NCBI GenBank assembly: GCA_030431525.1
Contig: JAUIJC010000015.1
Span: forward strand, 40,971 to 104,970
From: Bacteroidia bacterium
Lineage (GTDB): Bacteria > Bacteroidota > Bacteroidia > Cytophagales > JAAEPT01
DNA: 64,000 nt
Direction: 5' to 3'
Both the position numbers and the translations under genes were made by a program. Of the stretch, positions 8,501-16,684 are shown one piece after another. The notes below the pieces were generated by a model that did no database searches, had not been told where the DNA came from, and saw nothing but the letters and a program-made list of their open reading frames with translations. Within the stretch, counting starts at the first letter, position 1; each line of letters opens with the position of its first letter.

Positions 8501-11467
8501 TTTGATTCGGTGACGCCCATGCATTTTGAGAAAGACTCCTCCAAGGTGGATTTAACCATGTATATCACCGAAAAGGAAGAGGAGTTGGAAGGTTGTGTGG
8601 AATACAGCACTGATTTGTTTGAGAAGCGCACCATTGAGAATATGGTGGAGCATTTGGTCAATGTCCTGGAGGATGCGGTTTCAAATATTGAAAAGCCAAT
8701 TGGTGAATTGCAGTTGCTTTCAAAGAAAGAGTTGAAGCAGATTCAAGCTTGGAATAAGCGTGATCATCGCTTTAAGGACAATCTTCCAGTTCATGAGCGC
8801 TTCGAGCAGTTGGTGGAGGAGTGCCCTAATGTTATTGCCCTTGAGCAAGAAGGCTCCGGCATGCTTACCTATGAAGCATTGAACGAGCGGGTCAATCGAC
8901 TTGCAAATACCCTTTTGGATAAGGGATTGGGTAAAAATAATTTGGTGGGCGTTTTCTTGGAGAGAAGCGTGGAGGGCATAGTGGCCATTTTAGCCACGCT
9001 CAAGGCTGGATTGGCCTATGTGCCAATTGACCCGAAATATCCACAGGAACGCATTTCCATGATTGCCGAGGATGCGAAACTGTCCGTCATTTTGACAAAT
9101 GATGCTTTGAAGGGACAATTGGTTGTGAAGGAACGGGTAAATATTTGGAGTCTGGATGCCATGGCTGAAGCATTAGCCTCGGCTCCAATTGCTAATCCAA
9201 AGATTAAAGTGGGGGCTAAGGATTTGGCTTATGTCATATTCACCTCAGGATCCACGGGGCGTCCAAAAGGAGTCATGATTGAGCATGGCGGGCTGACAAA
9301 CTTTGTGAATAATCTCAAGTTGGATTACGGCTTGAGTTCCAAGGATTCGGTCTTGCAGTTTGCCTCCTTCAGTTTTGACACGGCTGTGGAGGAGATTTTC
9401 TCGGCGCTTTGTTCCGGTGGAAAACTGGTGTTGCGGACGGATGACTTGCTTAGTTCCTATGCACATTTCTTGAGTTATGTAGAGAAGAAACGCATTTCCG
9501 TACTGGATTTCCCAACGGCCTACTGGCATCAGTTGGTGGCTGAAATGCACCAGAAAAATATAGAGCTCCCGAGTTCTGTTCGATTAGTCATTATTGGTGG
9601 AGAAACGGCACAGACCGATTACATCAGGATGTGGAACGGTCTGCCGTGGCAGGGGAAAAAACCTATGTTGGTGAACACCTATGGGCCAACTGAGGGAACT
9701 GTGGTGGCTACCCGATACTTCTTGCCTGAACATTACGCTTGTGAGAATATGCCTATCGGCCAGCCGTTGGCGAATGTTGGTGTACATGTGCTGGATAGTA
9801 ATTTCCATCCATTGCCAGTGGGAGTGCCTGGTGAACTTTTCATTTCTGGAAAGGGGCTTGCCAAAGGATATTTGAACCGTCAAGATTTGACGAAGGAGCG
9901 ATTTGTCACTAAAACCATTGAAGGAAAAAGGGTTAGGCTTTACAAAACAGGAGATTTGGTTCGCTTCTTAGCCGATGGAAACTTAGAGTTCCTCGGTAGG
10001 GTGGACAATCAGGTAAAAATTCGAGGGTTCCGTATTGAGCTCGGTGAGATTGAAGGGCAGATTTCCCAATGTAAAGTGGTGAAGGAATGCGCGGTGTTGG
10101 TGAAGGAAATAAAGGGAGACAAGCGATTGGTGGCTTATGTAGTCTTTGAGGGGAAGGAAGAAAGTCTCATTACTGAATTAAAAGCTTATTTAAAGGAGCG
10201 ACTTCCTGAATACATGATTCCTTCATCTTTTGTGATGTTGGAGGAAATGCCACTGACAGCAAACCAAAAGGTGAATAAGAAAGCCTTGCCGGAGCCAACT
10301 TTTAATGGGGCTGGAGGGAATGCCCACACCTCTCCAAAAGGCAAGGTGCAAAAGGGCTTGCATAGCATTTGGTGCGATGTGCTGGGCTATGAATGCATCA
10401 GCACAACTGATGATTTCTTTGAGTTGGGTGGGCACTCCCTTCTGGCAGTAAAACTGATTTCCAGTATTGAGCAGAAATTTGGGATTCGATTGCCCTTGGC
10501 CAATCTCTTCTCGCATCCGTCCATCATTGATTTGTCAGCGCATATTGAGGATCAGCAATCCAAGGTGGCCTCTGGGGAGGAGAATGAAACTTATGATCCT
10601 TTGGTACCCATTAAGCCTTCAGGCTCCAATATCCCTTTGTATTTGGTGCATGGTTTGGGAGGAAATGTATTGAATTATTATGCCTTGGGCAGGGCGGTGA
10701 GCAAAGAGCAACCAGTTTTTGGCCTTCAGGCCAAGGGTACAGAGGGAAAACATCGCCCGCTGGACAGGGTGGAAGACATGGCCTACATTTATGTGGAGGC
10801 TATTCTGAAGCACAATCCCGATGGTCCATACTTGTTGGCAGGTGCCTCATTTGGTGGGGCTGTGGCTCTGGAGGTGGCGCATCAGTTGATGGCCGCGGGT
10901 AAGGAAGTGGCTTTGGTAGCCATGTTTGATTCCATTGCCTACACCAATGAGAATTACTTGTCAGGTGTTCAGCTGCTGACGCAAAAGCTGAAGGTGGCAT
11001 TACGCCGAGGGCTGTTCTACGCAAGTAAATTCTTCAAGGAGCCAATGAGGGAGAAAATAAAGTACTATAAGCGCCTTCAACAGGCCATGAAGTATCGGAC
11101 GAAGAAGGATTTGGAGAAGGAGCGGGAGAAGATGCGTATCAACGGGGAAGCCATTCCAGACTATTTGAGTGATATCTGGTATTACAATGATCAAGCTTAC
11201 CGCAAGTATGGATTGAAGTTGTATGCAGGTGATGTGCTCCTATTCCGAGCCGTGGAAAAAACCTTTGTGATTAACGATTACAAAATTACCACAAGCGATA
11301 CTGATTATGGGTGGGAAGAATATGTTACAGGTGAGTTTGAGATTGTGGAGGCTTCAGGTTCCCATAATTCCATGTTGGAGGACCCTCATGTGCATAGTTT
11401 GGCTAAAATGCTGGAGGATCGGGTTCGCAAGGTGAATCAACGTGTTCGTCGAAAGAAGTCCAAGTAA
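5564..11467 (+). CDS. Dimodular non-ribosomal peptide synthetase, A-T-C-A-T-TE
   Basis: A 1967-residue enzyme that should join two amino acids and release them by its own thioesterase. A1 (about 20-520) has YTSGSTGRPKGVM and the catalytic-lysine region NGKVDRKALP. T1 has LGGHSLL (phosphopantetheine Ser560). C (about 615-1050) has HHIISDG (749-755), the intact HHxxxDG. A2 (about 1075-1570) has FTSGSTGRPKGVM. T2 has LGGHSLL (Ser1625). The TE has nucleophile Ser1762 in GASFGG and a GSHNSML histidine near the end. Aligning the A4-A5 cores by eye to GrsA gives pocket residues D-A-A-F-H-G-G-I-V for A1 and D-T-E-D-I-G-T-V-V for A2; I cannot assign substrates. There is no epimerase, transporter, PPTase or tailoring gene nearby. 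It is monocistronic, with a terminator 20 bases after the stop. Confidence 0.95.
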   Translation: MALTKTVLSPDEIVGSFVHKLLASEDYKQKPAVSCGGKTLTFDELNKQANKVANYLQKQGVGPETIVGVCVDPSLEMMVGILGVIKAGGAYLPLDPENPKERLALIIEDANPSIVLVKQAFKEILPQGPQCLVLDDAEPFYNKESEETPKVDIKPENLMYVIYTSGSTGRPKGVMVEHRNLAAFIAASEFIAPSYEGTVATKLAPYSFDASVAEIFAPLCVGGHLHIMPKEYALDPKLFVEYCVEKQITCTFIPPSILQEVVGEMEKHRDALKMNRVHVGVEPIKQGLLQRIKDLWENVRVVNGYGPTEATIVSTYFAFEKAEDPNAVTPIGTALQGYQVYLLDDKGQEVPDGKSGEIYVGGLGVARGYLNDPEKTALKFVDDFMSKDEGGKLYRTGDLAYRLPDGNLMFKGRSDFQVKIRGFRIEVGEIENALCKHPDIHKAVVLAKPDSSGQKRLAAYVASENPELTPNQIRDFLLTLVPDYMVPSAFIFFKKFPQTHNGKVDRKALPEPDFTKNGFADQYVAPSNDRERTIARHWEEVLRMDRVGIKDDFFQLGGHSLLATQVLSRIRNEFNVHLTVKDFFEKPRVDLLSELIVERSKIDDNRKIKPSKRPAQLPLAYAQERPWLLEKLEGENLLYNLPGGLEIKGPVKADVLEKSINHLVERHEILRTTFSEVDGSGVQVIHDKLPIKLGRKDLSKLANEEQQLALDKHGKALFAKPFNLNQGPLFRFELIKLAEENYVLFFDFHHIISDGWSFGVFFKELAEVYRKVVEGEENPTLKPLEIQYADYALWQREFMKTEEFARQLDYWKKDLEGIPELLQLPTDKVRPAKQSFKGAEVQFHFSADLVRRLKEVGLTTGSSLYMTILAGFNTVLSRYSRQEDIVVGSMIANRNRNELESLLGMFTNTILLRNDLSGNPTFEALLKQVKHKTLEAYANQDVPYEKLLEELKPERNLSYNPLFQVMLIYQNMELDTFNVFDSVTPMHFEKDSSKVDLTMYITEKEEELEGCVEYSTDLFEKRTIENMVEHLVNVLEDAVSNIEKPIGELQLLSKKELKQIQAWNKRDHRFKDNLPVHERFEQLVEECPNVIALEQEGSGMLTYEALNERVNRLANTLLDKGLGKNNLVGVFLERSVEGIVAILATLKAGLAYVPIDPKYPQERISMIAEDAKLSVILTNDALKGQLVVKERVNIWSLDAMAEALASAPIANPKIKVGAKDLAYVIFTSGSTGRPKGVMIEHGGLTNFVNNLKLDYGLSSKDSVLQFASFSFDTAVEEIFSALCSGGKLVLRTDDLLSSYAHFLSYVEKKRISVLDFPTAYWHQLVAEMHQKNIELPSSVRLVIIGGETAQTDYIRMWNGLPWQGKKPMLVNTYGPTEGTVVATRYFLPEHYACENMPIGQPLANVGVHVLDSNFHPLPVGVPGELFISGKGLAKGYLNRQDLTKERFVTKTIEGKRVRLYKTGDLVRFLADGNLEFLGRVDNQVKIRGFRIELGEIEGQISQCKVVKECAVLVKEIKGDKRLVAYVVFEGKEESLITELKAYLKERLPEYMIPSSFVMLEEMPLTANQKVNKKALPEPTFNGAGGNAHTSPKGKVQKGLHSIWCDVLGYECISTTDDFFELGGHSLLAVKLISSIEQKFGIRLPLANLFSHPSIIDLSAHIEDQQSKVASGEENETYDPLVPIKPSGSNIPLYLVHGLGGNVLNYYALGRAVSKEQPVFGLQAKGTEGKHRPLDRVEDMAYIYVEAILKHNPDGPYLLAGASFGGAVALEVAHQLMAAGKEVALVAMFDSIAYTNENYLSGVQLLTQKLKVALRRGLFYASKFFKEPMREKIKYYKRLQQAMKYRTKKDLEKEREKMRINGEAIPDYLSDIWYYNDQAYRKYGLKLYAGDVLLFRAVEKTFVINDYKITTSDTDYGWEEYVTGEFEIVEASGSHNSMLEDPHVHSLAKMLEDRVRKVNQRVRRKKSK

Positions 11468-11486
11468 AAAATGTTGATAGATGTTG

Positions 11487-11515
11487 AGAGCTGTTCCAAA
11501 TGGAGCAGCTCTTTT
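11487..11515 (+). terminator. Terminator of the NRPS gene
   Basis: AGAGCTG (11487-11493) pairs with CAGCTCT (11506-11512), with an inner CC/GG pair, then TTTT. It reaches into the stop codon of the convergent gene. Confidence 0.8.
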
Positions 11516-12932
11516 ACTTTGGTCCAAAGGTGGAAAAGCTCTTAATGATTGTTCTTCCTTTGGGGACAATCACTTGTAGGTCGTAGCTTTTGGTCGCTCC
11601 GTTGGCGGCTTGGGCATTGAGTTGGACAATATTTTCTCCTTCCTGTAAGGGAACTCTGGTGTAAAAAATAGTGTGTGGAAGCGTCTGCCAGTTGCGTGTG
11701 TCAGCCTGTTCTGAGATGGCTCCGGCCACACTCACGGCCATACCTGCTGCTTCGTTTTGCTGGCTGACGGCATAAGCAGCGGCCTGTTTGATGGCTACGC
11801 GGAGCAACGAGGTACTTAGCTCTTGAAGCATTCGATCCTCAAGACACTGTTTCGCGACAGCATTGACATTTTCAGCTTTGTTGAGCTGGTATTGTTTGCC
11901 ATTAGCTACAATGGTTCCTCCACTGAAAAAAGGTCTTCGTTCAATGTATTTCGGGAAGGCTATTCGAACTACCCGCAGGTCTTCCAGTCCACTGTTGTGG
12001 TAATTACTGCTTGAAACGGGGAATGGAAAGGTGAGTCCCATTTGGGAGTTATTGAAGTTGACCACTCCGCCAGAGCCTTTGACTACGGTAAATGTAAGGC
12101 TCGTTTCATCCTTGACAGGGCCGAGGCCGTTTTGCCAAAGAAAGAACATGGAGGATTCTCCAATGCTCTTTTTATCGAAGGTCATCCCGAATTCCTTCTC
12201 GTAATAACCCAGTTCTTCCCAAAGGTTGGAAAGGTAGGCAGTCCGTAAGATATCCTCTTTTAATTGTTCGGGAACGGGAGCATTAAATAGCCTTTTGTAG
12301 TCCGTTTGGTAGATTTCCAAGGCATTTCGAAAGGCGATAAAGGCGTCGTTGGTTTCGCCAGAGGCTTCGTAGGCCATGCCCATAATCAGGTGGATAAAGG
12401 CATCCCGTTTGAATTTTCCCTCGCCTTTGTAGCGGTCATTGTATTGTTGCAGGCGGAGATTCATCCGTCGAGTCTCCACCAAAGCCTTTTCGTAATCTGC
12501 CTGTTGCAGGTAGTTGATGGCCTTGTAGTAATTGATGTAGAGGACCTCGTGTTTTTCCCCGTAGTAGGTGCTCACTTTTGGGTTGACCAAGAGCGAACTG
12601 GTCACATCAGCGGCATTTTTGTGGAAATCTTCGGCGAAGAGATAGGCCTTTTCAAAGTAAACATTGCTTAGGTCATAATCTCCCTCTAAGGAGTTAACCG
12701 TGCCCATGTTGAAGTAATACAACAGCCTGTCCTTGCCTTTTTCTCCTTTCTTGTCCTTGGCCAAAATATCCTCGGCCTGCTCCATCCGTCCCTGTTGGAA
12801 GGCTTGGTTGAACTTGGCGTTTTTCTGGTAGTAGGTTTGGCAAGTCGAAATGAGCGCACTAACCATGATGGTCAGCACGCATTCCAAAAACCGTTTCCAC
12901 CTATTGTTTCCGCCAAATGCCATGTGCACCAA
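11514..12932 (-). CDS. COG3014-family TPR-like envelope protein
   Basis: 472 residues. A hydrophobic N-terminal segment (about 15-30) ends in LISTC, a weak lipobox, so it is probably exported or lipid-anchored. TPR-like helices follow (about 35-240), with DRLLYYFNMGTVNSLEGDY near 70, and then an all-beta C-terminal part. It matches the COG3014 lipoprotein family, which is usually next to lpoB; here lpoB lies 27 bases upstream on the same strand, so the two probably form an operon. Several Met codons lie in the first 25 residues and the exact start is uncertain. Its biochemical role is unknown; an accessory role in peptidoglycan synthesis is inferred from the neighbour. Confidence 0.75.
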   Translation of the reverse strand: MVHMAFGGNNRWKRFLECVLTIMVSALISTCQTYYQKNAKFNQAFQQGRMEQAEDILAKDKKGEKGKDRLLYYFNMGTVNSLEGDYDLSNVYFEKAYLFAEDFHKNAADVTSSLLVNPKVSTYYGEKHEVLYINYYKAINYLQQADYEKALVETRRMNLRLQQYNDRYKGEGKFKRDAFIHLIMGMAYEASGETNDAFIAFRNALEIYQTDYKRLFNAPVPEQLKEDILRTAYLSNLWEELGYYEKEFGMTFDKKSIGESSMFFLWQNGLGPVKDETSLTFTVVKGSGGVVNFNNSQMGLTFPFPVSSSNYHNSGLEDLRVVRIAFPKYIERRPFFSGGTIVANGKQYQLNKAENVNAVAKQCLEDRMLQELSTSLLRVAIKQAAAYAVSQQNEAAGMAVSVAGAISEQADTRNWQTLPHTIFYTRVPLQEGENIVQLNAQAANGATKSYDLQVIVPKGRTIIKSFSTFGPK

Positions 12933-12959
12933 GGGTAGGACGTGAACAAGAATCCAAGC

Positions 12960-13541
12960 TTATCGCTTGACGAACTTTTTGATTTTCTTGTTACCTATCC
13001 ACACTTTCTCGTTGGTGGTGAGGTCGGCTAGTTCGAGGTCCACTTGGTAATAGACCACCTGCTCCTTTTTGTATTGGTCCACGATGGAGTTGATGGTACC
13101 GAACATCATGTAATCAGCACCGAGCTCCTTACCAAATTGCTTTTGGGTTTCAGGCGAGGCGTATTGGGCTTGATCGGCTTTTTCCTCCCTGAGTTTCTCA
13201 CGGAATTCGGCGTTTTCCACGATGCGGACCGTGCCGGAGTTCAGCAATCCACGCTCGATGTCCTTGATAAAAGTTTCGGCGCTGATGTGTTCGTGGCTTT
13301 TGTTTTGGATGATACCGACGATGATAATGGGCTTTTTATCGTTTTTCGTCTCAAAATTGGTGCGCCAAGGACGGTTCAGACAATCGGATACCATTTCCTC
13401 AGCCACCAGACGGGAGTCCGTGTCGTTCCATCGTCCGCTGACGTCGATTTGTTCATCGGAGCTGACACGGGTGACTTGGCGTTTACAATCTGTCAGGAAA
13501 AGGGAAAGGCAAATGATGCAGAGGGAGAATAGGCGTTTCAT
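12960..13541 (-). CDS. lpoB: Penicillin-binding protein activator LpoB-like lipoprotein
   Basis: 193 residues. The signal peptide ends in the lipobox LTDC (Cys19). The mature protein contains the TolB-N/CsgG-like fold seen in LpoB: SRLVAEEMVSDCL, a conserved PIIIVGIIQNKSHEHI strand, then GADYMMFGTI and the final KVWIGNKKIKKFVKR. LpoB stimulates class A PBPs from the outer membrane in Enterobacteria; the Bacteroidota homologues are assigned by family only. It is first gene of the pair with COG3014. Two class A PBPs are encoded at 25.9-30.7 kb, which are possible targets. Confidence 0.85.
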   Translation of the reverse strand: MKRLFSLCIICLSLFLTDCKRQVTRVSSDEQIDVSGRWNDTDSRLVAEEMVSDCLNRPWRTNFETKNDKKPIIIVGIIQNKSHEHISAETFIKDIERGLLNSGTVRIVENAEFREKLREEKADQAQYASPETQKQFGKELGADYMMFGTINSIVDQYKKEQVVYYQVDLELADLTTNEKVWIGNKKIKKFVKR

Positions 13542-13617
13542 GCAATAACAGATGTATGATTTCTACTGTTATTGAACGGAAAAATAGTCTTGTTGTTTTG
13601 GCCAAATTCGTTTTGGT

Positions 13618-14028
13618 TCAGAATACAACCAAAATGGAGGATGTTGAAGAGGAATATGGATGGAAGATTAGACTGTCATTTTCCCATTTTATGATTTCAC
13701 CACCATTTTTAACTCCATCCAAAGGAACCCCTTTCAATTGATCTTTATTGCATCCTGTAACTAAGGGCCAATGGTGATAGCCTACTGCTGACATGTATAT
13801 TTTCTTGTCTTTTGGATGAAGAACGTAACAATCTGAATATTCTTTAGATTCTACCTTCACCAAGTATTTAGACCAAGATCTCATTACAGAGACTTTACCC
13901 GCCGGTTGATATTGTGCAGTGGTTGTATTGATAGGTAAGAATAATTCAACGTAGGTTGTGATGAATAGGAAGGCTCCTAAACACATCACAACAAAAGTGG
14001 TGGCCAACCAAAAAATCCCTTTTTTCAT
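13618..14028 (-). CDS. Small membrane-anchored protein of unknown function
   Basis: 136 residues. One hydrophobic segment (about 7-28) is followed by a ~105-residue domain with two cysteines (YSDCYVLH and VTGCNKD) that could form a disulphide outside the membrane. I do not recognise the family. It is more AT-rich than its neighbours and separated by 14 bases from the TPR gene upstream, so it may be the third gene of that unit. Confidence 0.65.
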   Translation of the reverse strand: MKKGIFWLATTFVVMCLGAFLFITTYVELFLPINTTTAQYQPAGKVSVMRSWSKYLVKVESKEYSDCYVLHPKDKKIYMSAVGYHHWPLVTGCNKDQLKGVPLDGVKNGGEIIKWENDSLIFHPYSSSTSSILVVF

Positions 14029-14042
14029 TTTTTAAGATTGTT

Positions 14043-14639
14043 TTACCAAGTCAGGAAAATCGTCGTCCAAAAGGCCATGGGAATAATGGTGCCCCATACC
14101 AGTCCCTCAAGGTTTCGGCGACGGGCGTAGCGATCCCTTTGTTCCTGCATCTGTTGCTGTTGGATGCGTTTCATGGTAATGGCGTTGTTTTGGCGCTCCA
14201 GTTCAGCGATGGCTCCATCCACCAAGGTTTTATAACGCTTTGCTTCCTTGTCCTCAGGGTTGAGCTTGAGGGCGTGTTCCAAGTCATTTCTGGCGCCGTA
14301 GAAGTCATTGAGCTGGTATTTGGCCATGGCGCGCCCGATGTAGGCCTGATATTTATAGTCCGCTCGTTCGATTACGGTGGAAAAGTCCAGAAGCGCCTTG
14401 GAGTAATTGCCCAATTGCATGTGGCAGTAGCCTCGCTCATAATAAGCCCCGCTATTATAGGGCATGATGGACAGCGAAGTGTCGAATTTGGCAACGGCCT
14501 TTTTATATTTTCCGCGCAATAATAAGGCTCTGGCAGAGTCCTGATAAGGCTTGTATTGGGATACATCCTTTTTGGAAGTATGCTGGGCCTGCGTCACCAA
14601 TGAAAGAAGCAGGAAAGGGATTATAAGTAGGATTTTCAT
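14043..14639 (-). CDS. Exported TPR protein with C-terminal membrane segment
   Basis: 198 residues. The signal peptide ends in TQAQ (about residue 19). Three TPR units span about 33-140 (RGKYKKAVAKFDTSLSIMP, the YYERGYCHMQLGNYSKAL region, and LEHALKLNPEDKEAKRY), followed by a Gln/Arg-rich coiled segment (about 145-175) and a final TM (about 178-196). This topology suggests a scaffold tethered at the inner membrane. Its start overlaps the stop of the upstream lipoprotein gene by 4 bases, so they are translationally coupled. Function is otherwise unknown. Confidence 0.82.
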   Translation of the reverse strand: MKILLIIPFLLLSLVTQAQHTSKKDVSQYKPYQDSARALLLRGKYKKAVAKFDTSLSIMPYNSGAYYERGYCHMQLGNYSKALLDFSTVIERADYKYQAYIGRAMAKYQLNDFYGARNDLEHALKLNPEDKEAKRYKTLVDGAIAELERQNNAITMKRIQQQQMQEQRDRYARRRNLEGLVWGTIIPMAFWTTIFLTW

Positions 14640-15529
14640 TCTAAATGCAGTTTTTGGCGGAGCTTGCTGTCCTTATTTTTATTCTTTGTCCAGTAGTCGA
14701 TCATCATCGTCTGGTCCAACCTTGCCGTGGTGGTGAGCTCTTGGGCATCGGCACCAAACCCACTCAGATAGGTTTCCTTCCAAAGAAGGATGCGATGTGG
14801 GAATTCCTGTTTGAAGGTGATGGCTAATTTTCGCTTACTGGATGGATAGTCAAGTTTGTAGGTGATTTCACCCTGATTGGTATCCAAGGTCGCGGTGGCT
14901 TTCTCGGCTTGGAGCGTTGTATGGCGCAGGCGTTGGGCCATGGTGCTCGGAATAATGTCCATTTCACCTACGGGAAGGCTATCCGGAGTGAGGCGAATAA
15001 TATTCCAAATTTCATCCTCCACCCATGTGTTGGGTAAATCAAGCAGTTGTTCGCCTTCCTGCTCAAAATAGGAATGGAGTTGGGCCTTGTATCCTTGAGG
15101 CGTCTTGTTGAGTTGGGTAAAAGTGTGCCCGCACCACTCTTGACTGGAGGTGGTTACTTTTAGAGTGTGTGGATGTTTTTTTCGGTCGATGGGACTGAAC
15201 ACCGAACTCATCATGGAGTAGGGGTAGATGCCGGTGTTAAATTTTTTGGTGAGGTTCAGTTTCATGACCTTCACCGCATCCTGTCCGCTGTTTTCTGGCC
15301 TGTCCAGTTTTACTTGCTTGGCGAGTGAGAAATCCTCCGTCACAAAAATGAGTACGGCGCTTCCTTGATGGATTTCCCCATAGCGGGCCTGTTCCAGTTT
15401 GTAGCTGTTTACCTCCGCTTTTCCCTGAAACCAGTATTCCCCGAAGTCTTTGATTTCTTCGACTACATCTGGTTTGGTGTCACAAGAAATAAGTATCGAA
15501 AGGAGGAGGAGAAGCTGAAAACGTTTCAT
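14636..15529 (-). CDS. Bacteroidota lipoprotein (often mislabelled as Maf-type septum inhibitor)
   Basis: 297 residues. The signal peptide has lipobox LISC (Cys16). The body begins with YWFQGKAEVNSYKLEQARYG and GSAVLIFVTEDF, and carries SSQEWCGHTFTQLN near 130. These mark a Bacteroidota lipoprotein family that databases often carry under 'septum formation inhibitor Maf', although nothing here resembles the Maf nucleotide pyrophosphatase. It is predicted to be a beta-rich periplasmic or outer-membrane protein. It is first gene of a 4-base-overlapping pair with the TPR protein. Role unknown. Confidence 0.8.
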   Translation of the reverse strand: MKRFQLLLLLSILISCDTKPDVVEEIKDFGEYWFQGKAEVNSYKLEQARYGEIHQGSAVLIFVTEDFSLAKQVKLDRPENSGQDAVKVMKLNLTKKFNTGIYPYSMMSSVFSPIDRKKHPHTLKVTTSSQEWCGHTFTQLNKTPQGYKAQLHSYFEQEGEQLLDLPNTWVEDEIWNIIRLTPDSLPVGEMDIIPSTMAQRLRHTTLQAEKATATLDTNQGEITYKLDYPSSKRKLAITFKQEFPHRILLWKETYLSGFGADAQELTTTARLDQTMMIDYWTKNKNKDSKLRQKLHLE

Positions 15530-15570
15530 GTGGAACCTTTTTTATAATTGAGGCAATTGATGTAGAATTT

Positions 15571-15683
15571 GACCACAGAGTTCACAGAGGAAAGGAGAAT
15601 AGGAGGCTTTCTACTCTCAAAACTCCATTTTTTGAAGAATGAGAGCCTCTGCGCCCTCTATTTCTCTGTGTCCTCTGTGGTTC
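15571..15683. repeat. Inverted repeat with CACAGAG units
   Basis: Arms 15571-15618 and 15641-15683 are largely complementary (about 80% by eye). Each arm starts with ACCACAGAG followed by a second CACAGAG nine bases later. It lies in the 241-bp gap between ssb and the lipoprotein gene. A related but more degenerate element (CACCACGGAGG) is at 58642. Confidence 0.75.
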
Positions 15684-15770
15684 CTGACTAAATAATTCTA
15701 TTCAGAAAATTCTCTCTCTTACCTGCATAAACGGGAATTCAGGGGTTTGGGCTTTTTATCCCATTGAAAA

Positions 15771-16178
15771 TCAAAAGGGAAGGTCGTTTTCTTCTTCCTT
15801 GAAATCCAAGGGGTCAATGGGCTTATTGCTGTCTTTTTGTTGTTTTTGGACTCCTCCCAAGAAGGTTAGTTCCTTGCCTACAATTTCAACATAAGACCGC
15901 TCGACGCCTTGTTTGTCCTCATAGGTCCGTCCTCGAAGTGTGCCCTCCAAATAGATTTTGTCCCCTTTATGAAGATGCTTTTCAGCGATTTCGGCCAAGT
16001 TTCTCCACAGCACAATGCGGTGCCATTCGGTGTGAGAACGCTTTTCGCCAGTTTTCTTGTCGGTAAAGGTTTCGGAAGTGGCGATGCTGAAACGCGCCAT
16101 TTTCATTCCTGACTCCAAGGTCCTAATCTCAGGATCTTGTCCAAGGTTGCCGATGAGGATGACTTTATTGACCGACAT
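15771..16178 (-). CDS. ssb: Single-stranded DNA-binding protein
   Basis: 135 residues. The OB fold starts MSVNKVILIGNLGQDPEIR and contains WHRIVLWRNLAEIAEKHLHKG and GTLRGRTYEDKQG, typical of bacterial SSB. A short acidic linker ends in the tip ENDLPF, the site that recruits replication and repair proteins. It lies near mutY and the HU gene, a grouping common in Bacteroidota. It is divergent from the small secreted protein, with 98 bases between starts. Confidence 0.96.
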   Translation of the reverse strand: MSVNKVILIGNLGQDPEIRTLESGMKMARFSIATSETFTDKKTGEKRSHTEWHRIVLWRNLAEIAEKHLHKGDKIYLEGTLRGRTYEDKQGVERSYVEIVGKELTFLGGVQKQQKDSNKPIDPLDFKEEENDLPF

Positions 16179-16276
16179 AGTGTGGGGTGTTTATCGAAGC
16201 TTGTCTTCTGTTGAACCAATGTATTGGCCCAAGAAGGGAATAGGGGCGTTTTCCTCCAAACCAACGAGGAAAAATT

Positions 16277-16606
16277 ATGAAGGGCAAGTTCATGTTTACA
16301 GGGCTTGTAGTCGCCGGTGCCTTCGTTGCGACGGTTGGTACGGCCAATGCCCAAGACGGTGGTTCGTCACAAACACCTAAGGATTCTGTCATTGTGGTGG
16401 ATTCCTGTGATGTGACAATGGTTTACGGCGATTCTGTAATTACTGGAAAAATCGTCACCAAGGATTCATCCATGACCTTGACCATGGAAAGAGAGTTGGA
16501 GTTGGATTCAATCAGGGTGGGAAATGATTCCACTGTGGCGAGACTGGATTCCCTTTCGACTATGCCAAGGTTTGAGGAGGATAGTTTGAGAATCGAGTCT
16601 GAATAG
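16277..16606 (+). CDS. Small secreted acidic protein of unknown function
   Basis: 109 residues. A clear signal peptide (hydrophobic about 7-20, cleavage at TANAQ about 25) leads to a mature ~84-residue protein rich in Asp and Ser, with several D-S pairs (KDSVIVVDS, GDSVITG, KDSSMTL, EDSLRIE). No known domain is recognised. It is monocistronic and convergent with mutY. That it is real rests on the signal peptide and clean codon pattern. Confidence 0.7.
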   Translation: MKGKFMFTGLVVAGAFVATVGTANAQDGGSSQTPKDSVIVVDSCDVTMVYGDSVITGKIVTKDSSMTLTMERELELDSIRVGNDSTVARLDSLSTMPRFEEDSLRIESE

Positions 16607-16620
16607 AGATACATAAGGGA

Positions 16621-16682
16621 CATTAGATGTTAGACTTTAGACGTTAGCCACAGTTCATTCTGAAGCTAATATCTAAAGTCTC
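16621..16682. repeat. Heptad inverted repeat, TTAGACN type
   Basis: The left arm at 16621-16648 contains TTAGATG, TTAGACT and TTAGACG in 7-bp phase. The right arm at 16665-16682 is the reverse complement of the last ~18 nt. It fills the gap between two convergent genes; the right arm ends 2 bases before the mutY stop codon. Confidence 0.85.
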
Positions 16683-16684
16683 TT

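Noticed and set aside
14636..15529. Maf nucleotide pyrophosphatase
   Set aside because: It is a signal-peptide-bearing lipoprotein without the Maf SxSPRR motif; the name is a database carry-over for this family.
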